Assembly: GCA_013377005.1 (NCBI GenBank)
Contig: JACABE010000003.1
Location: forward strand, 69,036 to 126,740
DNA length: 57,705 nt
From: Bacteroidota bacterium
GTDB lineage: Bacteria > Bacteroidota > Bacteroidia > Bacteroidales > JACABE01
Direction: 5' to 3'
Part shown: positions 7,694 to 15,668 of the stretch, piece by piece
Numbering within the stretch: position 1 is the first letter of the stretch
Layout of the letters: the number at the start of each line of letters is the position of its first letter
Notes under the pieces: generated by a model
What the model was told of the DNA's origin: nothing
The model's database searches: none
Seen by the model: the letters and a program-made list of their open reading frames with translations, nothing else
Program-made: the position numbers and the translations under genes

Positions 7694-10600
7694 CTAAAAG
7701 TTTTCATTATTAGTTTTGGTATTTGAACCATCAGTATTATCTAAATTAATTTTGATTTCGTTTTCCTTTGTCTTTTCCTTTTCCTTTTCCTTTTCCTTTT
7801 CTTCTTTTTCTTTTTTCTTTTGTTCTTCGGCTTGTTTTTCAAGTATAAGAATGGCGTTGAGTTTTTCGTTGGCTATTTTTATCAATTCAGCACCCTCGTA
7901 TTTGTCGATAATGCTTTGCAATGTTGCTTTAGCTTGAGGATAGTTAGCTTGTTGCACATAAATATCCGACCATAGAATCAAAATTTTAGCTAACCAATAT
8001 TCACTGGAAGGTGCTGCACTGATGTATTCGTATATAATGCTTTCAGATTTTGTGTAATTGCCCATTTTGTATTGAATATAAGCAATATAATATTTAGCTT
8101 CAGCACTTATTTCTCCGTTTTTTGATTTTGCCAATAAACCAAACTCGCTTTGAGCAATTGAAATACTATCAGTGGCTAAGGCTGATTTTGCAATAGTGTA
8201 ATGAGCTTCATCAATATTTTCATTAGAAATTTTAGGCGTATTCAGCAATACATTAGAAGCAGCTATTGCTACTGTGTAATTATTTACCTGATAACTGCTT
8301 CGCATAACTCCGATGCGAGCTGTAAGAATATTATTATTAAACTCAGCAGTTGAGTCTAACCGTTGGTAATATAAAAGTGCTTTTTGATAATTTTTTTGTT
8401 TGTAAGCAATATCAGCTGAATTAAGCAATGCTTTTTCTGAGAATTTAGATTTAGGAGCCGATAACACATATTCATAATTGCTCAAAGCATCTGTAATATT
8501 TCCCGATTTATAATCGCATTCGGCTTTGTAAAAGTTTGCAGGAACTATAAATGCTCCGGAAGGGAATTTATGAATATAATTAGCAAATCCAATGACAGCT
8601 TTTTGACAATCGCCATCCATATATCGGTTTTCAACAGCTATGTAAGTTATTGAATCTTGTTCTTCTATGCTTATATTGGCAGAGGGGTAGGTTTTTACTT
8701 TGTCTATAAATTCATCTACCTGATTCATCTCTACATATATGTTTCTCATTGTTATCAATGCTTCTTTAGCTGTTGTAGTTCCCGGATATTTTTTAATAAC
8801 GTTGTCTAAGGTTTTAATGGCTAAATCATTGTGACGTAAGTTGTAGTGAATCAAGCCAATTTTTAATAAAGACTCTTTTGCATAGGAACTATTGGAATAG
8901 TTAGCTATAATTTCTTCGTAATATTGCAATGCTTTTTCATTGTTATCAAGCACAAGATAAGTGCCTGCAAGCTCAAAGATAGCTGCAGCCATATAGGTTG
9001 ATTTTTTATAATTGCTCACCAATAAAGCAAGTGTAGTAGTTTTAGCTTCAAACTTTCCTTGTGCTCCCTGCGATAAAGCTTTCTGGTATAAGGCATAATC
9101 GTTGTCAGGTTGTTTTAACAAAATGGCTTTATCATAATTTTCAATCGCATTTGCATATTCCTTAGAAATAAAATAACAGTCAGCAGTGCGTAACAAAGCA
9201 TCATTTTTTATCGTTATTTTTTCGTTTTTCGCATTCAGATTAAATTTTTTGAAGTATGATAATGCTTCAGTATAATCTTTATTTTGAAAGTAAATGTAGC
9301 CAATATTATAGTTAGAAGTATTGTATTCAGCTAAGCTATATGCTCCTGATGAAACCTGAAATTTTTTGTACGATTTTAGTGCATTTTCATAATCTTTTAG
9401 TCGGTAAAAAGCTTCGCCAATCCAATTATAACTTAATGCTACTAAAGGATCATTGTAATCGTTGTCAATAGCTTTTTTAAATAATATTTGAGCGTCTTCA
9501 ATTTTGTTTTCGTTGAATAATTCCACAGCACGGTTAAATGCAATTCGTTGATATGCTTCGAGTAAACGATTGTCTTTTTTCTTAATATTTTCAATAGAAT
9601 TTAAAGCATCTTTATAATTTTTTGTAGAAAGATAGATATTTACAAGATAAGTATTGGCTTCGTCGATGCGTAATGATTTTGGGTAATCTGCAATATATTT
9701 ATTAAACGATTCGATGGCATCGTTGTATGGATTTAAAGAGAGTTCATAGCATAACTTGGCAAACTGAAACAATGCATCTTCTTTAATATTTTTATCGAAT
9801 CCTGATTTATATGCTGCTAAAAATGCAGAACGGGCAAATTTCTTTTGATTGCTTTTAACATAACAATCAGCTAAATGATATTGAGCATTCTGAGTAAGTG
9901 AGTCATCTTCAGTTATCATCTTTTTAAATTCTATAATGGCTGTATCGCAGATTCCTGATTTGTAATATGCATAGCCTAGTTGGTAGTTATCCTGACGTTC
10001 GATATGAACTGTGGTTTTTTCCTGATACAAACGCAAATAAGGAATAGCTTCAGCATAGCGATTGGTCTTATAATAAGATTCGCCAATAAGGCGGGCAATT
10101 TCAGGAGCTCTTTTGGGTGTGGAAGTTTTTAAAAGTTCAGGTGCCACTTTTAGCAATTCATCATATTTACCCTGTAAATAATAGATTTGAGTAATATAAT
10201 AGGGCACAATAGCTCCGAAATTTTCATCTTTAGTTAGTTTTTCAAAATGCTGCAAAGCAGTTTGATAATTCTTTTCCATGTAAAGGATATGGGCGTAATA
10301 GTATGCTGCAGGCGCTGCATAATGAGTTTTTCCGTCTTTTACTTCGGCTAAATTTTTCTTGGCTTTTTCGTAATCCTGATTTACAAAATTAGCATAGCCT
10401 TTTTTGAAGTAATATTCTGTAAGTTGATTCGGTGTGAGCTCATAAATATCAACTTTTTCAAAAGATTCAACAGCCGGTTTATATTTAGCAACAGCATACT
10501 GATAACTACCCAAACGGAAGTAGGCAAGGTTAACTTTAGAATTTTCGGGATAATTACGAATAAAACTGCTGAGTTCATATTCGGCATCTTTATTAAATAA

Positions 10601-10840
10601 TTCGGCAGCACATATTGCTGCATAATATTTTGCGTCGGCAGTAATAATCGATTTATTATCGTTAATTTGTAATATAACTTCGTTAAACATTTCTCTGGCA
10701 GCTCCGAATTTTTCTTTTTCAAATAGCTCTATGGCATCACGATAGGTAGCAGAAGGTTGTTTGTAAACGGCTGTCTTTTGTGCTTGTAAACACGTACTGA
10801 ATAATACGAGTAAAGTGATTATTAATAATAATTTACGCAT
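7694..10840 (-). CDS. Large exported tetratricopeptide-repeat protein
   Basis: From the ATG at 10840 the product is 1,048 residues with a signal peptide (MRKLLLIITLLVLFSTCLQAQ). I prefer this start to an upstream in-frame TTG at 10864, which would put eight residues before the signal. The body is an almost unbroken chain of TPR units, seen as repeated A-x-Y-x-x-G and Y-x-x-A-x-x-x-F/Y patterns (for example YEKAKKNLAEV, YAEAIPYLRLY, YKDALNSIENI, YEEIIANY). The last ~60 residues are an extreme Lys/Glu tract encoded by a 6-bp DNA repeat, followed by an Asn-rich tail. TPR solenoids bind proteins; this one is periplasmic or outer-membrane associated, and it probably works with the barrel protein encoded next. 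Confidence 0.85.
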   Translation of the reverse strand: MRKLLLIITLLVLFSTCLQAQKTAVYKQPSATYRDAIELFEKEKFGAAREMFNEVILQINDNKSIITADAKYYAAICAAELFNKDAEYELSSFIRNYPENSKVNLAYFRLGSYQYAVAKYKPAVESFEKVDIYELTPNQLTEYYFKKGYANFVNQDYEKAKKNLAEVKDGKTHYAAPAAYYYAHILYMEKNYQTALQHFEKLTKDENFGAIVPYYITQIYYLQGKYDELLKVAPELLKTSTPKRAPEIARLIGESYYKTNRYAEAIPYLRLYQEKTTVHIERQDNYQLGYAYYKSGICDTAIIEFKKMITEDDSLTQNAQYHLADCYVKSNQKKFARSAFLAAYKSGFDKNIKEDALFQFAKLCYELSLNPYNDAIESFNKYIADYPKSLRIDEANTYLVNIYLSTKNYKDALNSIENIKKKDNRLLEAYQRIAFNRAVELFNENKIEDAQILFKKAIDNDYNDPLVALSYNWIGEAFYRLKDYENALKSYKKFQVSSGAYSLAEYNTSNYNIGYIYFQNKDYTEALSYFKKFNLNAKNEKITIKNDALLRTADCYFISKEYANAIENYDKAILLKQPDNDYALYQKALSQGAQGKFEAKTTTLALLVSNYKKSTYMAAAIFELAGTYLVLDNNEKALQYYEEIIANYSNSSYAKESLLKIGLIHYNLRHNDLAIKTLDNVIKKYPGTTTAKEALITMRNIYVEMNQVDEFIDKVKTYPSANISIEEQDSITYIAVENRYMDGDCQKAVIGFANYIHKFPSGAFIVPANFYKAECDYKSGNITDALSNYEYVLSAPKSKFSEKALLNSADIAYKQKNYQKALLYYQRLDSTAEFNNNILTARIGVMRSSYQVNNYTVAIAASNVLLNTPKISNENIDEAHYTIAKSALATDSISIAQSEFGLLAKSKNGEISAEAKYYIAYIQYKMGNYTKSESIIYEYISAAPSSEYWLAKILILWSDIYVQQANYPQAKATLQSIIDKYEGAELIKIANEKLNAILILEKQAEEQKKKEKEEKEKEKEKEKTKENEIKINLDNTDGSNTKTNNENF
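7777..7800. repeat. 6-bp tandem repeat in the TPR gene's Lys/Glu tail
   Basis: Four perfect CCTTTT units with imperfect ones on both sides encode alternating Lys-Glu on the minus strand. Because the unit is 6 bp, slippage changes tail length in steps of two residues and keeps the reading frame. Confidence 0.8.
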
Positions 10841-10973
10841 GATTGTAATAATTAATTTTGACAATAAAATTACGCTTTTGTGTCCAAATTATTTTTGGCG
10901 TAAAAATTAATTATCAACAAAGAGTGTTTAACAACTTTGAATAATTGTTAATTGTTAATGATTAATTCCAAAT

Positions 10974-11240
10974 TTACTCAAGTTCATTCATTATTCTCAT
11001 CGCATCTTCCTGATTTTCTCCACAAATAAGTGTATCAAATTTAAAATTTTGGCATACTTTAGGGCGATTTTCCTTACCAAACAACTTACAAAGTAAATTA
11101 TCAGTGAGCTGGATGCATCTTGTATTGGCGGGTTTTCCTTCGGGCATATCAGGAATAGGAGAGGAGATGGAAGGTGCAATACAACAGGCTCCACAGTTGG
11201 GTCGGCATTGGTGGTTTTGTGGAGTTTTGTTAGTTGTCAT
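10974..11240 (-). CDS. YkgJ-like cysteine-cluster protein
   Basis: This 88-residue protein shows the hallmark C-x3-C-x2-CC cluster (Cys12, Cys16, Cys19, Cys20, CRPNCGACC) plus further Cys residues at RCIQL, LLCKLFG, KVCQNF and LICGE. That is the pattern of the YkgJ family, thought to chelate zinc or iron. It is shorter than many members but complete in motif. It is probably cytoplasmic, since I see no signal. It follows 11396-12565 on the same strand after 155 bp, which include an inverted repeat (11302-11322). Confidence 0.8.
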   Translation of the reverse strand: MTTNKTPQNHQCRPNCGACCIAPSISSPIPDMPEGKPANTRCIQLTDNLLCKLFGKENRPKVCQNFKFDTLICGENQEDAMRIMNELE

Positions 11241-11301
11241 TGTAATTTTTATTAATTGACTTCAATTAATTTCTAGATGTTTATTTAAATTTCCTTGGTT
11301 T

Positions 11302-11327
11302 AGCATAGCCTCTCGCTATGCTTTTTT
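11302..11327 (+). terminator. Hairpin with T-tract; inverted element B relative
   Basis: AGCATAGC and GCTATGCT form an 8-bp stem around CTCTC and are followed by TTTTTT on the plus strand. The reverse complement has the TAGCGAGA word of element B. As a terminator it faces the plus strand, where no gene needs it, so it may be just another copy of the palindromic repeat family. Confidence 0.45.
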
Positions 11328-11395
11328 ATCCTACACTAAAAATACAAATCACTAAAAAACTAAAATTATTAAAAGGTTCAGCAGCAATGCATGAA

Positions 11396-12565
11396 TTAAA
11401 AATCAAAATCCTGTGGTTCTCCGCAGATTTCTCTTCCTTTTAAAATGTAAGACGTAATTATCTTTGCTATGGAATCTTTTTCAAATTCCGACATAACATC
11501 CTGATCATCATTTTTTGAAAGACCGATTTCGGCTAACATCCTATATTCTTCATACACTACATCTATCTCATCTGCAATGACGTTGTTTATATACTGTTGC
11601 GCACACTGTTTGATAGCTTCACGCCAGTCGGAATTTCCGTTTATAGGAACTGCATAATCAGCCTCTTTTAAAAGTTCAATTGCTGCATCTATTTCATCAT
11701 CGCAGATGTTGCCGTATGATTCCTCGGTTTTATTCAATCCATTGGCAATTTTGAAAAGTTCAACTATATGCTTATCGTCTTCAAATTTACGGGCATACTT
11801 GAACATTTCTTCAATACCTGAAAAAAGATAGGGTGGTGGTGGTACATAAGGTGTAGCTGGCGTAGCAATTTTTTCTTTAGTTTCATTTATATAAAATTCA
11901 CGTCCTAAATCTGCATAATAATCTTCTTTGCTTCCTCTTTCATCGGGAAGCAACAACAATGTACCCGTTCCCATGCGATTGTCGTAAAACTCATACCAAT
12001 CGGGCATAGCCGACAAATCACCATCTTCATCTTTCTCCATTATTTCTCTATAATCCTGCCAATTGTAAATCCATTCATCTGAATCGTGATTATTACTAGG
12101 ATCTCTGAGGTATTGTTTCAGAATAGCTACTTCTGCTTCTTCTACCAAAGGCAGAAAAGGACAGGAGGTGATATGCCGGTTCCAGAAACTAAAATCCCAA
12201 GTTGTTCGTATTTCTTTTATATTGATAAGGTTTGCCCTCCATTGCAGCTGAATATTCCATAACTTTTTCTGTAAAATCAGATTGAATACTTTTTCGGTTT
12301 TTTCTCTGTATTTTAGTTCTTTGTTGTGATAGCTTTCGTTGATATAATATGTATAATACTCTGCCAGATTTGCTTTATGGGAAGCATAACGAATCATAAA
12401 ATTTTCAACTGAATCCTGATCAAATTGATTAAAATAATCATGTTTGTTTTTGGCAGCTTTTATTTCTTCATAAAATGTATTTTTCAGGTTCTCAAAATAC
12501 AATGTCTTTTGGCCACTACTGGCGGGGATATTTTTTTCATGGTATTTAAAGTCTTCGAAATTCAT
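11396..12565 (-). CDS. Cytoplasmic protein of unknown function
   Basis: The 389-residue product is acidic and largely helical, with no signal peptide and no membrane segment. It is rich in Trp, Tyr, Asp and Glu. A mid-region stretch LLLLPDERGSKEDYYADLGREF and a proline patch TPYVPPPPYLF near residue 240 stand out (given here as LLLLPDERGSKEDYY and VPPPPY). I recognise no family and propose no function. The ATG at 12565 is the first in a long open frame with ordinary codon use. The DoxX gene ends 23 bp upstream, so the two could be co-transcribed. Confidence 0.65.
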   Translation of the reverse strand: MNFEDFKYHEKNIPASSGQKTLYFENLKNTFYEEIKAAKNKHDYFNQFDQDSVENFMIRYASHKANLAEYYTYYINESYHNKELKYREKTEKVFNLILQKKLWNIQLQWRANLINIKEIRTTWDFSFWNRHITSCPFLPLVEEAEVAILKQYLRDPSNNHDSDEWIYNWQDYREIMEKDEDGDLSAMPDWYEFYDNRMGTGTLLLLPDERGSKEDYYADLGREFYINETKEKIATPATPYVPPPPYLFSGIEEMFKYARKFEDDKHIVELFKIANGLNKTEESYGNICDDEIDAAIELLKEADYAVPINGNSDWREAIKQCAQQYINNVIADEIDVVYEEYRMLAEIGLSKNDDQDVMSEFEKDSIAKIITSYILKGREICGEPQDFDF

Positions 12566-12588
12566 GGCGTATGTTTTTAATATTTGAT

Positions 12589-12966
12589 TTATTGTATCAT
12601 TGGGAAGTATTTATTTCTGTTTTCAATAATTACCCAGAGTTCGATTGCCATTAATATGATGGCCATAGGAAGTCCTGAAGGTAAGATGAAGATATGCGTT
12701 AACACTATGCCTGTGATGACAGGTAAAATAACAATTGCACCCAAGGCTCTGAAGCGGGGAATCATAAAAAGTATGCCGCCAACGATTTCGGCAACGGCAA
12801 CCAGCGGAAATAACCAGCCTATTTGCATAAAGGCCTGCATCACTTTCATCATTTGTTCCGGCATGTCTTTGGGCATGGGCACGTAATTAAAAAACTTATT
12901 TAGTCCCGAATTGATAAAGAGGAGTCCGAATAAAATACTGATGACTGTTATTATTTTCTTTTTCAT
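12589..12966 (-). CDS. DoxX-family membrane protein
   Basis: Starting at the ATG at 12966 the protein is 125 residues with four hydrophobic helices (about 4-20, 46-66, 72-92, 96-116). FGLLFINSGLNKFF in the first helix is the typical DoxX opening, where a G-x-x-K/H-F motif follows helix 1. An upstream in-frame start (13014) would add 16 residues including a basic stretch and is less likely. DoxX proteins are small membrane proteins linked to quinone or redox metabolism and oxidative stress; the substrate is not known. It lies 23 bp upstream of the unknown gene at 11396. Confidence 0.75.
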   Translation of the reverse strand: MKKKIITVISILFGLLFINSGLNKFFNYVPMPKDMPEQMMKVMQAFMQIGWLFPLVAVAEIVGGILFMIPRFRALGAIVILPVITGIVLTHIFILPSGLPMAIILMAIELWVIIENRNKYFPMIQ

Positions 12967-13014
12967 AATTTTAATTTTGATAGGTTTATAATTTATTTTC
13001 GCATATATAAACAA

Positions 13015-13210
13015 TCAAATGTTAATTATTCCTTTTGCAAACAAAAATAATAAATTATTATTGTCCATCTTTTTATTTTTAATATTATTTTGGTCTGTTT
13101 TTCTAAAACTGAATTAGGAATTAGGAAATAGGAATGGTTAATGGTTAATTGTTAATGGTTAATGAAGAACGTTAAGAGCGTCTTGATGACTTTTGGGGGA
13201 TAGACTAAGG
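13015..13210. other. Non-coding stretch with short TTAATGG repeats
   Basis: No gene is visible. The only structure is simple sequence near 13111-13163: AATTAGGAA repeated, then GGTTAATGG/GTTAATTGTTAATGG words. The stretch leads directly into the 42-bp tandem array. Confidence 0.6.
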
Positions 13211-13480
13211 CATTGCAAACTTGCGAAGCACTACTCACAAAAATGAGTAAGGCATTGCAAACTTGCGAAGCACTATTCCCAAAATGGAATAGAGCATTTC
13301 CGACTTGCGAAGCACTACTCACAAAATTGAGTAGAGCATTTCCGACTTGCGAAGCACTACTCACAAAATTGAGTAGTGCATTTCAAACTTGCAAAGCACT
13401 ACTCACAAACTTGAGTAAGGCATTTCCGACTTGCGAAGTACTACTCACAAAATTGAGTAAGATATTTCAAACTTGCAAAG
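13211..13480. repeat. 42-bp tandem repeat array (six full units plus a partial)
   Basis: Units begin at 13211, 13253, 13295, 13337, 13379, 13421 and 13463 (partial). Each has a GCATTYCRACTTGCGAAG half and a CACTACTCACAAAATTGAGT half; the second half holds an inverted repeat (CTACTCA...TGAGTAG). Mutations tend to be paired: unit 2 has ATTCC...GGAAT in place of ACTCA...TGAGT, which preserves the stem. Because 42 is divisible by three and the units lack stops, both strands stay open across the array, but neither frame looks like a protein gene. Units are continuous without spacers. Confidence 0.9.
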
Positions 13481-13694
13481 GGGAGTCTAAATAAGTTTGT
13501 GTAAACACTCTATTGTGGGAAATAATATTGACCGACATTTATAATCTGCTGGTTTTGATTGAAAAAATAAATAATTTGGGATATATATTAATTATTTTTT
13601 TAAGTTTGTAGTGAAATTAATACATAAAGCATTTTGTCAGGACTATTCAACCAAAATACGGATGTAAAGGATGATTTTGTCAGATGTAGCCAAA
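13481..13694. other. Non-coding stretch before the cassette-like units
   Basis: I see no gene here. The word ATTTTGTCAG occurs twice (13631 and 13673), 42 bp apart. If the following units are recombination cassettes, this stretch is where an attachment site on the chromosome side would be expected. Confidence 0.4.
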
Positions 13695-13709
13695 TGTTAT
13701 CGGTTACCA
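13695..13709 (+). other. Left border of cassette-like unit 1
   Basis: TGTTATCGGTTACCA is complementary over its first ten bases to the left arm of the palindromic element at the 3' end of the same unit (TGGCTACCGATAACA, 14397-14411). In integrons, this pairing between a unit's own 5' border and the left arm of its own attC site is expected. Confidence 0.5.
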
Positions 13710-13774
13710 TAAAAATAGCACAACCATAGCAGACAATAAAATAAATTAATATTTTCAACAAAAATTAAACGATT

Positions 13775-14362
13775 ATGATTAGACGAATTATAGCATATAT
13801 TTTATTCTTATTTGGGTTACTTACAGTGACTTTTTTTAGGAAGTATTCAGGAAATATTATTCCTTTCCCTTTTCTTTTTTGGATAATTGGAATTGCAATG
13901 TTTATAGGTGGATGGGCTTTACTAAGATTTACACCAACAATTAAAGAATCTAAAGAAAATGAAAAAATAAAAATTCTCATTAACCAACTCATTGAAAATG
14001 GAGAAAAAATTATTGTTGACCTCTCAAAATGCGATATTAAAACAAATAATTATACTGAAGAGCAATCAAATTATGGAGGACGAAATGATATTACAACCTT
14101 AGATATTGAACGTAATATTCAAGCATGGAATGCATTGGGTGGTGACTCGATTAAAAACACAAAAATAGTTGAAGTATATCAAAGTGTTTTGGTTTATAAA
14201 AATCAGCATGACGGAAACATTGAAACATTTATTAGTAGAGTAATAAATAAAGAGAAAACAACACTAATGTTCAAACTTGTTGACAAAAAGGAAACAATTT
14301 TATACATTGACAAGAATGATAGAAGCCGTTACTATTTTGATTTAGAATTTCTTAATAGTTGA
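13775..14362 (+). CDS. Membrane protein of unknown function (cassette-like unit 1)
   Basis: The 195-residue product has two membrane helices (about 5-20 and 28-50, separated by FRKYSGNIIPFPF) and a charged C-terminal domain of ~140 residues that looks cytoplasmic or periplasmic and mixed alpha/beta. I recognise no family. It is one of only two plus-strand genes within a 20-kb minus-strand block. A border sequence at 13695 and a palindromic attC-like element at 14397-14540 flank it, so it resembles a single-gene cassette. Its high AT content resembles the other unknown genes nearby. Confidence 0.65.
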   Translation: MIRRIIAYILFLFGLLTVTFFRKYSGNIIPFPFLFWIIGIAMFIGGWALLRFTPTIKESKENEKIKILINQLIENGEKIIVDLSKCDIKTNNYTEEQSNYGGRNDITTLDIERNIQAWNALGGDSIKNTKIVEVYQSVLVYKNQHDGNIETFISRVINKEKTTLMFKLVDKKETILYIDKNDRSRYYFDLEFLNS

Positions 14363-14396
14363 AATAATTTATAATATAAGACCATAAAGAAATGAA

Positions 14397-14540
14397 TGGC
14401 TACCGATAACAGCGGTTTGCTGCAATTGGGGTTTTGTAACGAGATGAAATTAACAACAAGTAATAAACTAATTTAGCGGTCTGACAGGAAAGGAACTATT
14501 CACACCCCGCCTGACAGCAAGCTGCGGAACGTTATAGCCA
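14397..14540 (+). other. attC-like palindromic recombination element, copy 1
   Basis: The left arm, TGGCTACCGATAACA then GCGGTTTGCTG, faces the right arm CAGCAAGCTGCGGAAC then GTTATAGCCA. The inner arms pair (GCGG-TTTGCTG with CAGCAAGCTGCGG, one unpaired base), as in the L boxes of attC sites. The outer left arm does not fully match the right arm; it matches the border at 13695 instead. The right arm (GTTATAGCCA) matches, inverted, the left arm of copy 2. The loop between the arms is ~80 bp. Core GTTAT differs from the textbook GTTRRRY. Confidence 0.5.
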
Positions 14541-14560
14541 ATCCATAAAAAAACACAGCT

Positions 14561-15478
14561 ATGAAAAAATTATTTTTATTAACCAGCATTCTTTTCTCTT
14601 TGAGTTTAAATGCTCAAAACTATCACCCATTTCCTGACACGACATCAATTTGGCATACTGTCGGGATGAATGGTTTTAGTCATACAAATTATATTTTTAA
14701 CTTTGGTATTGAAGGTGATACAATGATTAACAGTAAAAAGTATTTTAAAATCTTCAGGGATTTCGGCTATGACTTAATTTATTTGGGTGCTTTACGTGAG
14801 AATGAAAACAAGCAGATCCTTTTTAAACTTCTTGAAGACTCATCTGAATTTGTACTTTATGATTTTAACTTAACTGTCGGTGATTCTATATTTTATCCTG
14901 TTGGATATGTATTGTCTGGAAATCATTGGAATAATATACCATTCAAAAGTTACAGAGTTGTAACTTCTATCGATAGCATTTTGTTACATAATAACGAATA
15001 CAGAAAAAGGTGGAAATTAAGCGGCAATTATGGACAATTTGATGAATGGGTGGAAGGAATCGGAAGTATTAATTGGTTAGGTCTACTTAATCCTTTAATT
15101 TCAGACTTTTCTTGGGGCGGAGATACATATGCATTCGGTTGTTTCAAGGAATCTGATGAAATTATATATTTTGACAGCACTGTATGTAATTATTGCATGG
15201 GGAGCTATATTCTTAATGTTCTAAATTATACTGACAGCAGAAAACATTTTAACGTTTCCTATAATCCTTCTGAAAAAACACTTTCCATAAATTCAAACAG
15301 AGAAGTTGAGAATTTTTCCATTTCTATTATTAATTCTGTCGGACAGACAGTTTATTATAACTCAACAAAATCACAGAATTTGAATATTAATTTGTCAAAA
15401 TTAATTAAAGGAATATACTTTTATCGTATATCAAACAATACAGACAATTTAGCCACCGGTAAATTTACAACTAATTAA
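14561..15478 (+). CDS. Secreted protein with T9SS type A sorting domain (cassette-like unit 2)
   Basis: The 305-residue product has a signal peptide (MKKLFLLTSILFSLSLNAQ, cleavage near 19) and a ~75-residue C-terminal sorting domain: FNVSYNPSEKTLSINSN, ISIINSVGQTVYYN and LIKGIYFYRISN, the usual motifs for type IX secretion and cell-surface attachment or release. The middle is beta-rich with several Trp/Gly motifs and no recognised catalytic pattern. It starts 21 bp after the right arm of the preceding attC-like element and its own element follows at 15488. With 13775-14362 it runs against all neighbouring genes, consistent with insertion as a cassette. Confidence 0.8.
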   Translation: MKKLFLLTSILFSLSLNAQNYHPFPDTTSIWHTVGMNGFSHTNYIFNFGIEGDTMINSKKYFKIFRDFGYDLIYLGALRENENKQILFKLLEDSSEFVLYDFNLTVGDSIFYPVGYVLSGNHWNNIPFKSYRVVTSIDSILLHNNEYRKRWKLSGNYGQFDEWVEGIGSINWLGLLNPLISDFSWGGDTYAFGCFKESDEIIYFDSTVCNYCMGSYILNVLNYTDSRKHFNVSYNPSEKTLSINSNREVENFSISIINSVGQTVYYNSTKSQNLNINLSKLIKGIYFYRISNNTDNLATGKFTTN

Positions 15479-15487
15479 TATATGCAC

Positions 15488-15556
15488 TGGCTATAACAGC
15501 AGTTTGCTGAAAGCTGGGCTAACACCGCGCCATGCAGCAAGCTGCCGAACGTTCAT
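15488..15556 (+). other. attC-like palindromic recombination element, copy 2
   Basis: This compact ~66-bp element is within the usual attC size range. GCAGTTTGCTG (15499-15509) pairs with CAGCAAGCTGC (15535-15545) at ten of eleven positions. Its outer left arm TGGCTATAAC is the reverse complement of GTTATAGCCA, the start of its own unit (14531), and not of its right arm, which continues CCGAAC-GTTCATCTTG. The inner arms are shared with copy 1 while the outer arms are unit-specific, which fits integron cassettes. Confidence 0.55.
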
Positions 15557-15611
15557 CTTGCAAGAATTCCCCTTCAAGAGCGTATCCTCAAAACTTTGAT
15601 TTCATCCAATA

Positions 15612-15649
15612 AAAAACTCCCGATAAGCTTCAAGCTATCGGGAGTTTTT
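15612..15649. terminator. Strong bidirectional intrinsic terminator
   Basis: AAAAACTCCCGATA (15612-15625) pairs perfectly with TATCGGGAGTTTTT (15636-15649) around a ten-base centre that partly pairs as well. It lies 19 bp past the stop of the minus-strand metal-cluster gene at 15669 and probably ends that operon. It can also stop plus-strand reading from the cassette genes. Confidence 0.85.
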
Positions 15650-15668
15650 AAATCATCAAATCATCAAA

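Noticed and set aside
7716-7937. Plus-strand Phe/Ser-rich open frame
   Set aside because: It is the mirror of the Lys/Glu-coding hexamer repeat in the TPR gene.
13211-13480. CRISPR array
   Set aside because: The repeats are directly contiguous 42-bp units with no unique spacers, and no cas genes are near.
13213-13494. Plus-strand open frame of 93 codons across the 42-bp array (and a minus-strand one at 13152-13364)
   Set aside because: It follows from a repeat unit divisible by three that lacks stops; it starts at TTG, both strands are open alike, and the sequence reads as the same 14-residue word repeated.
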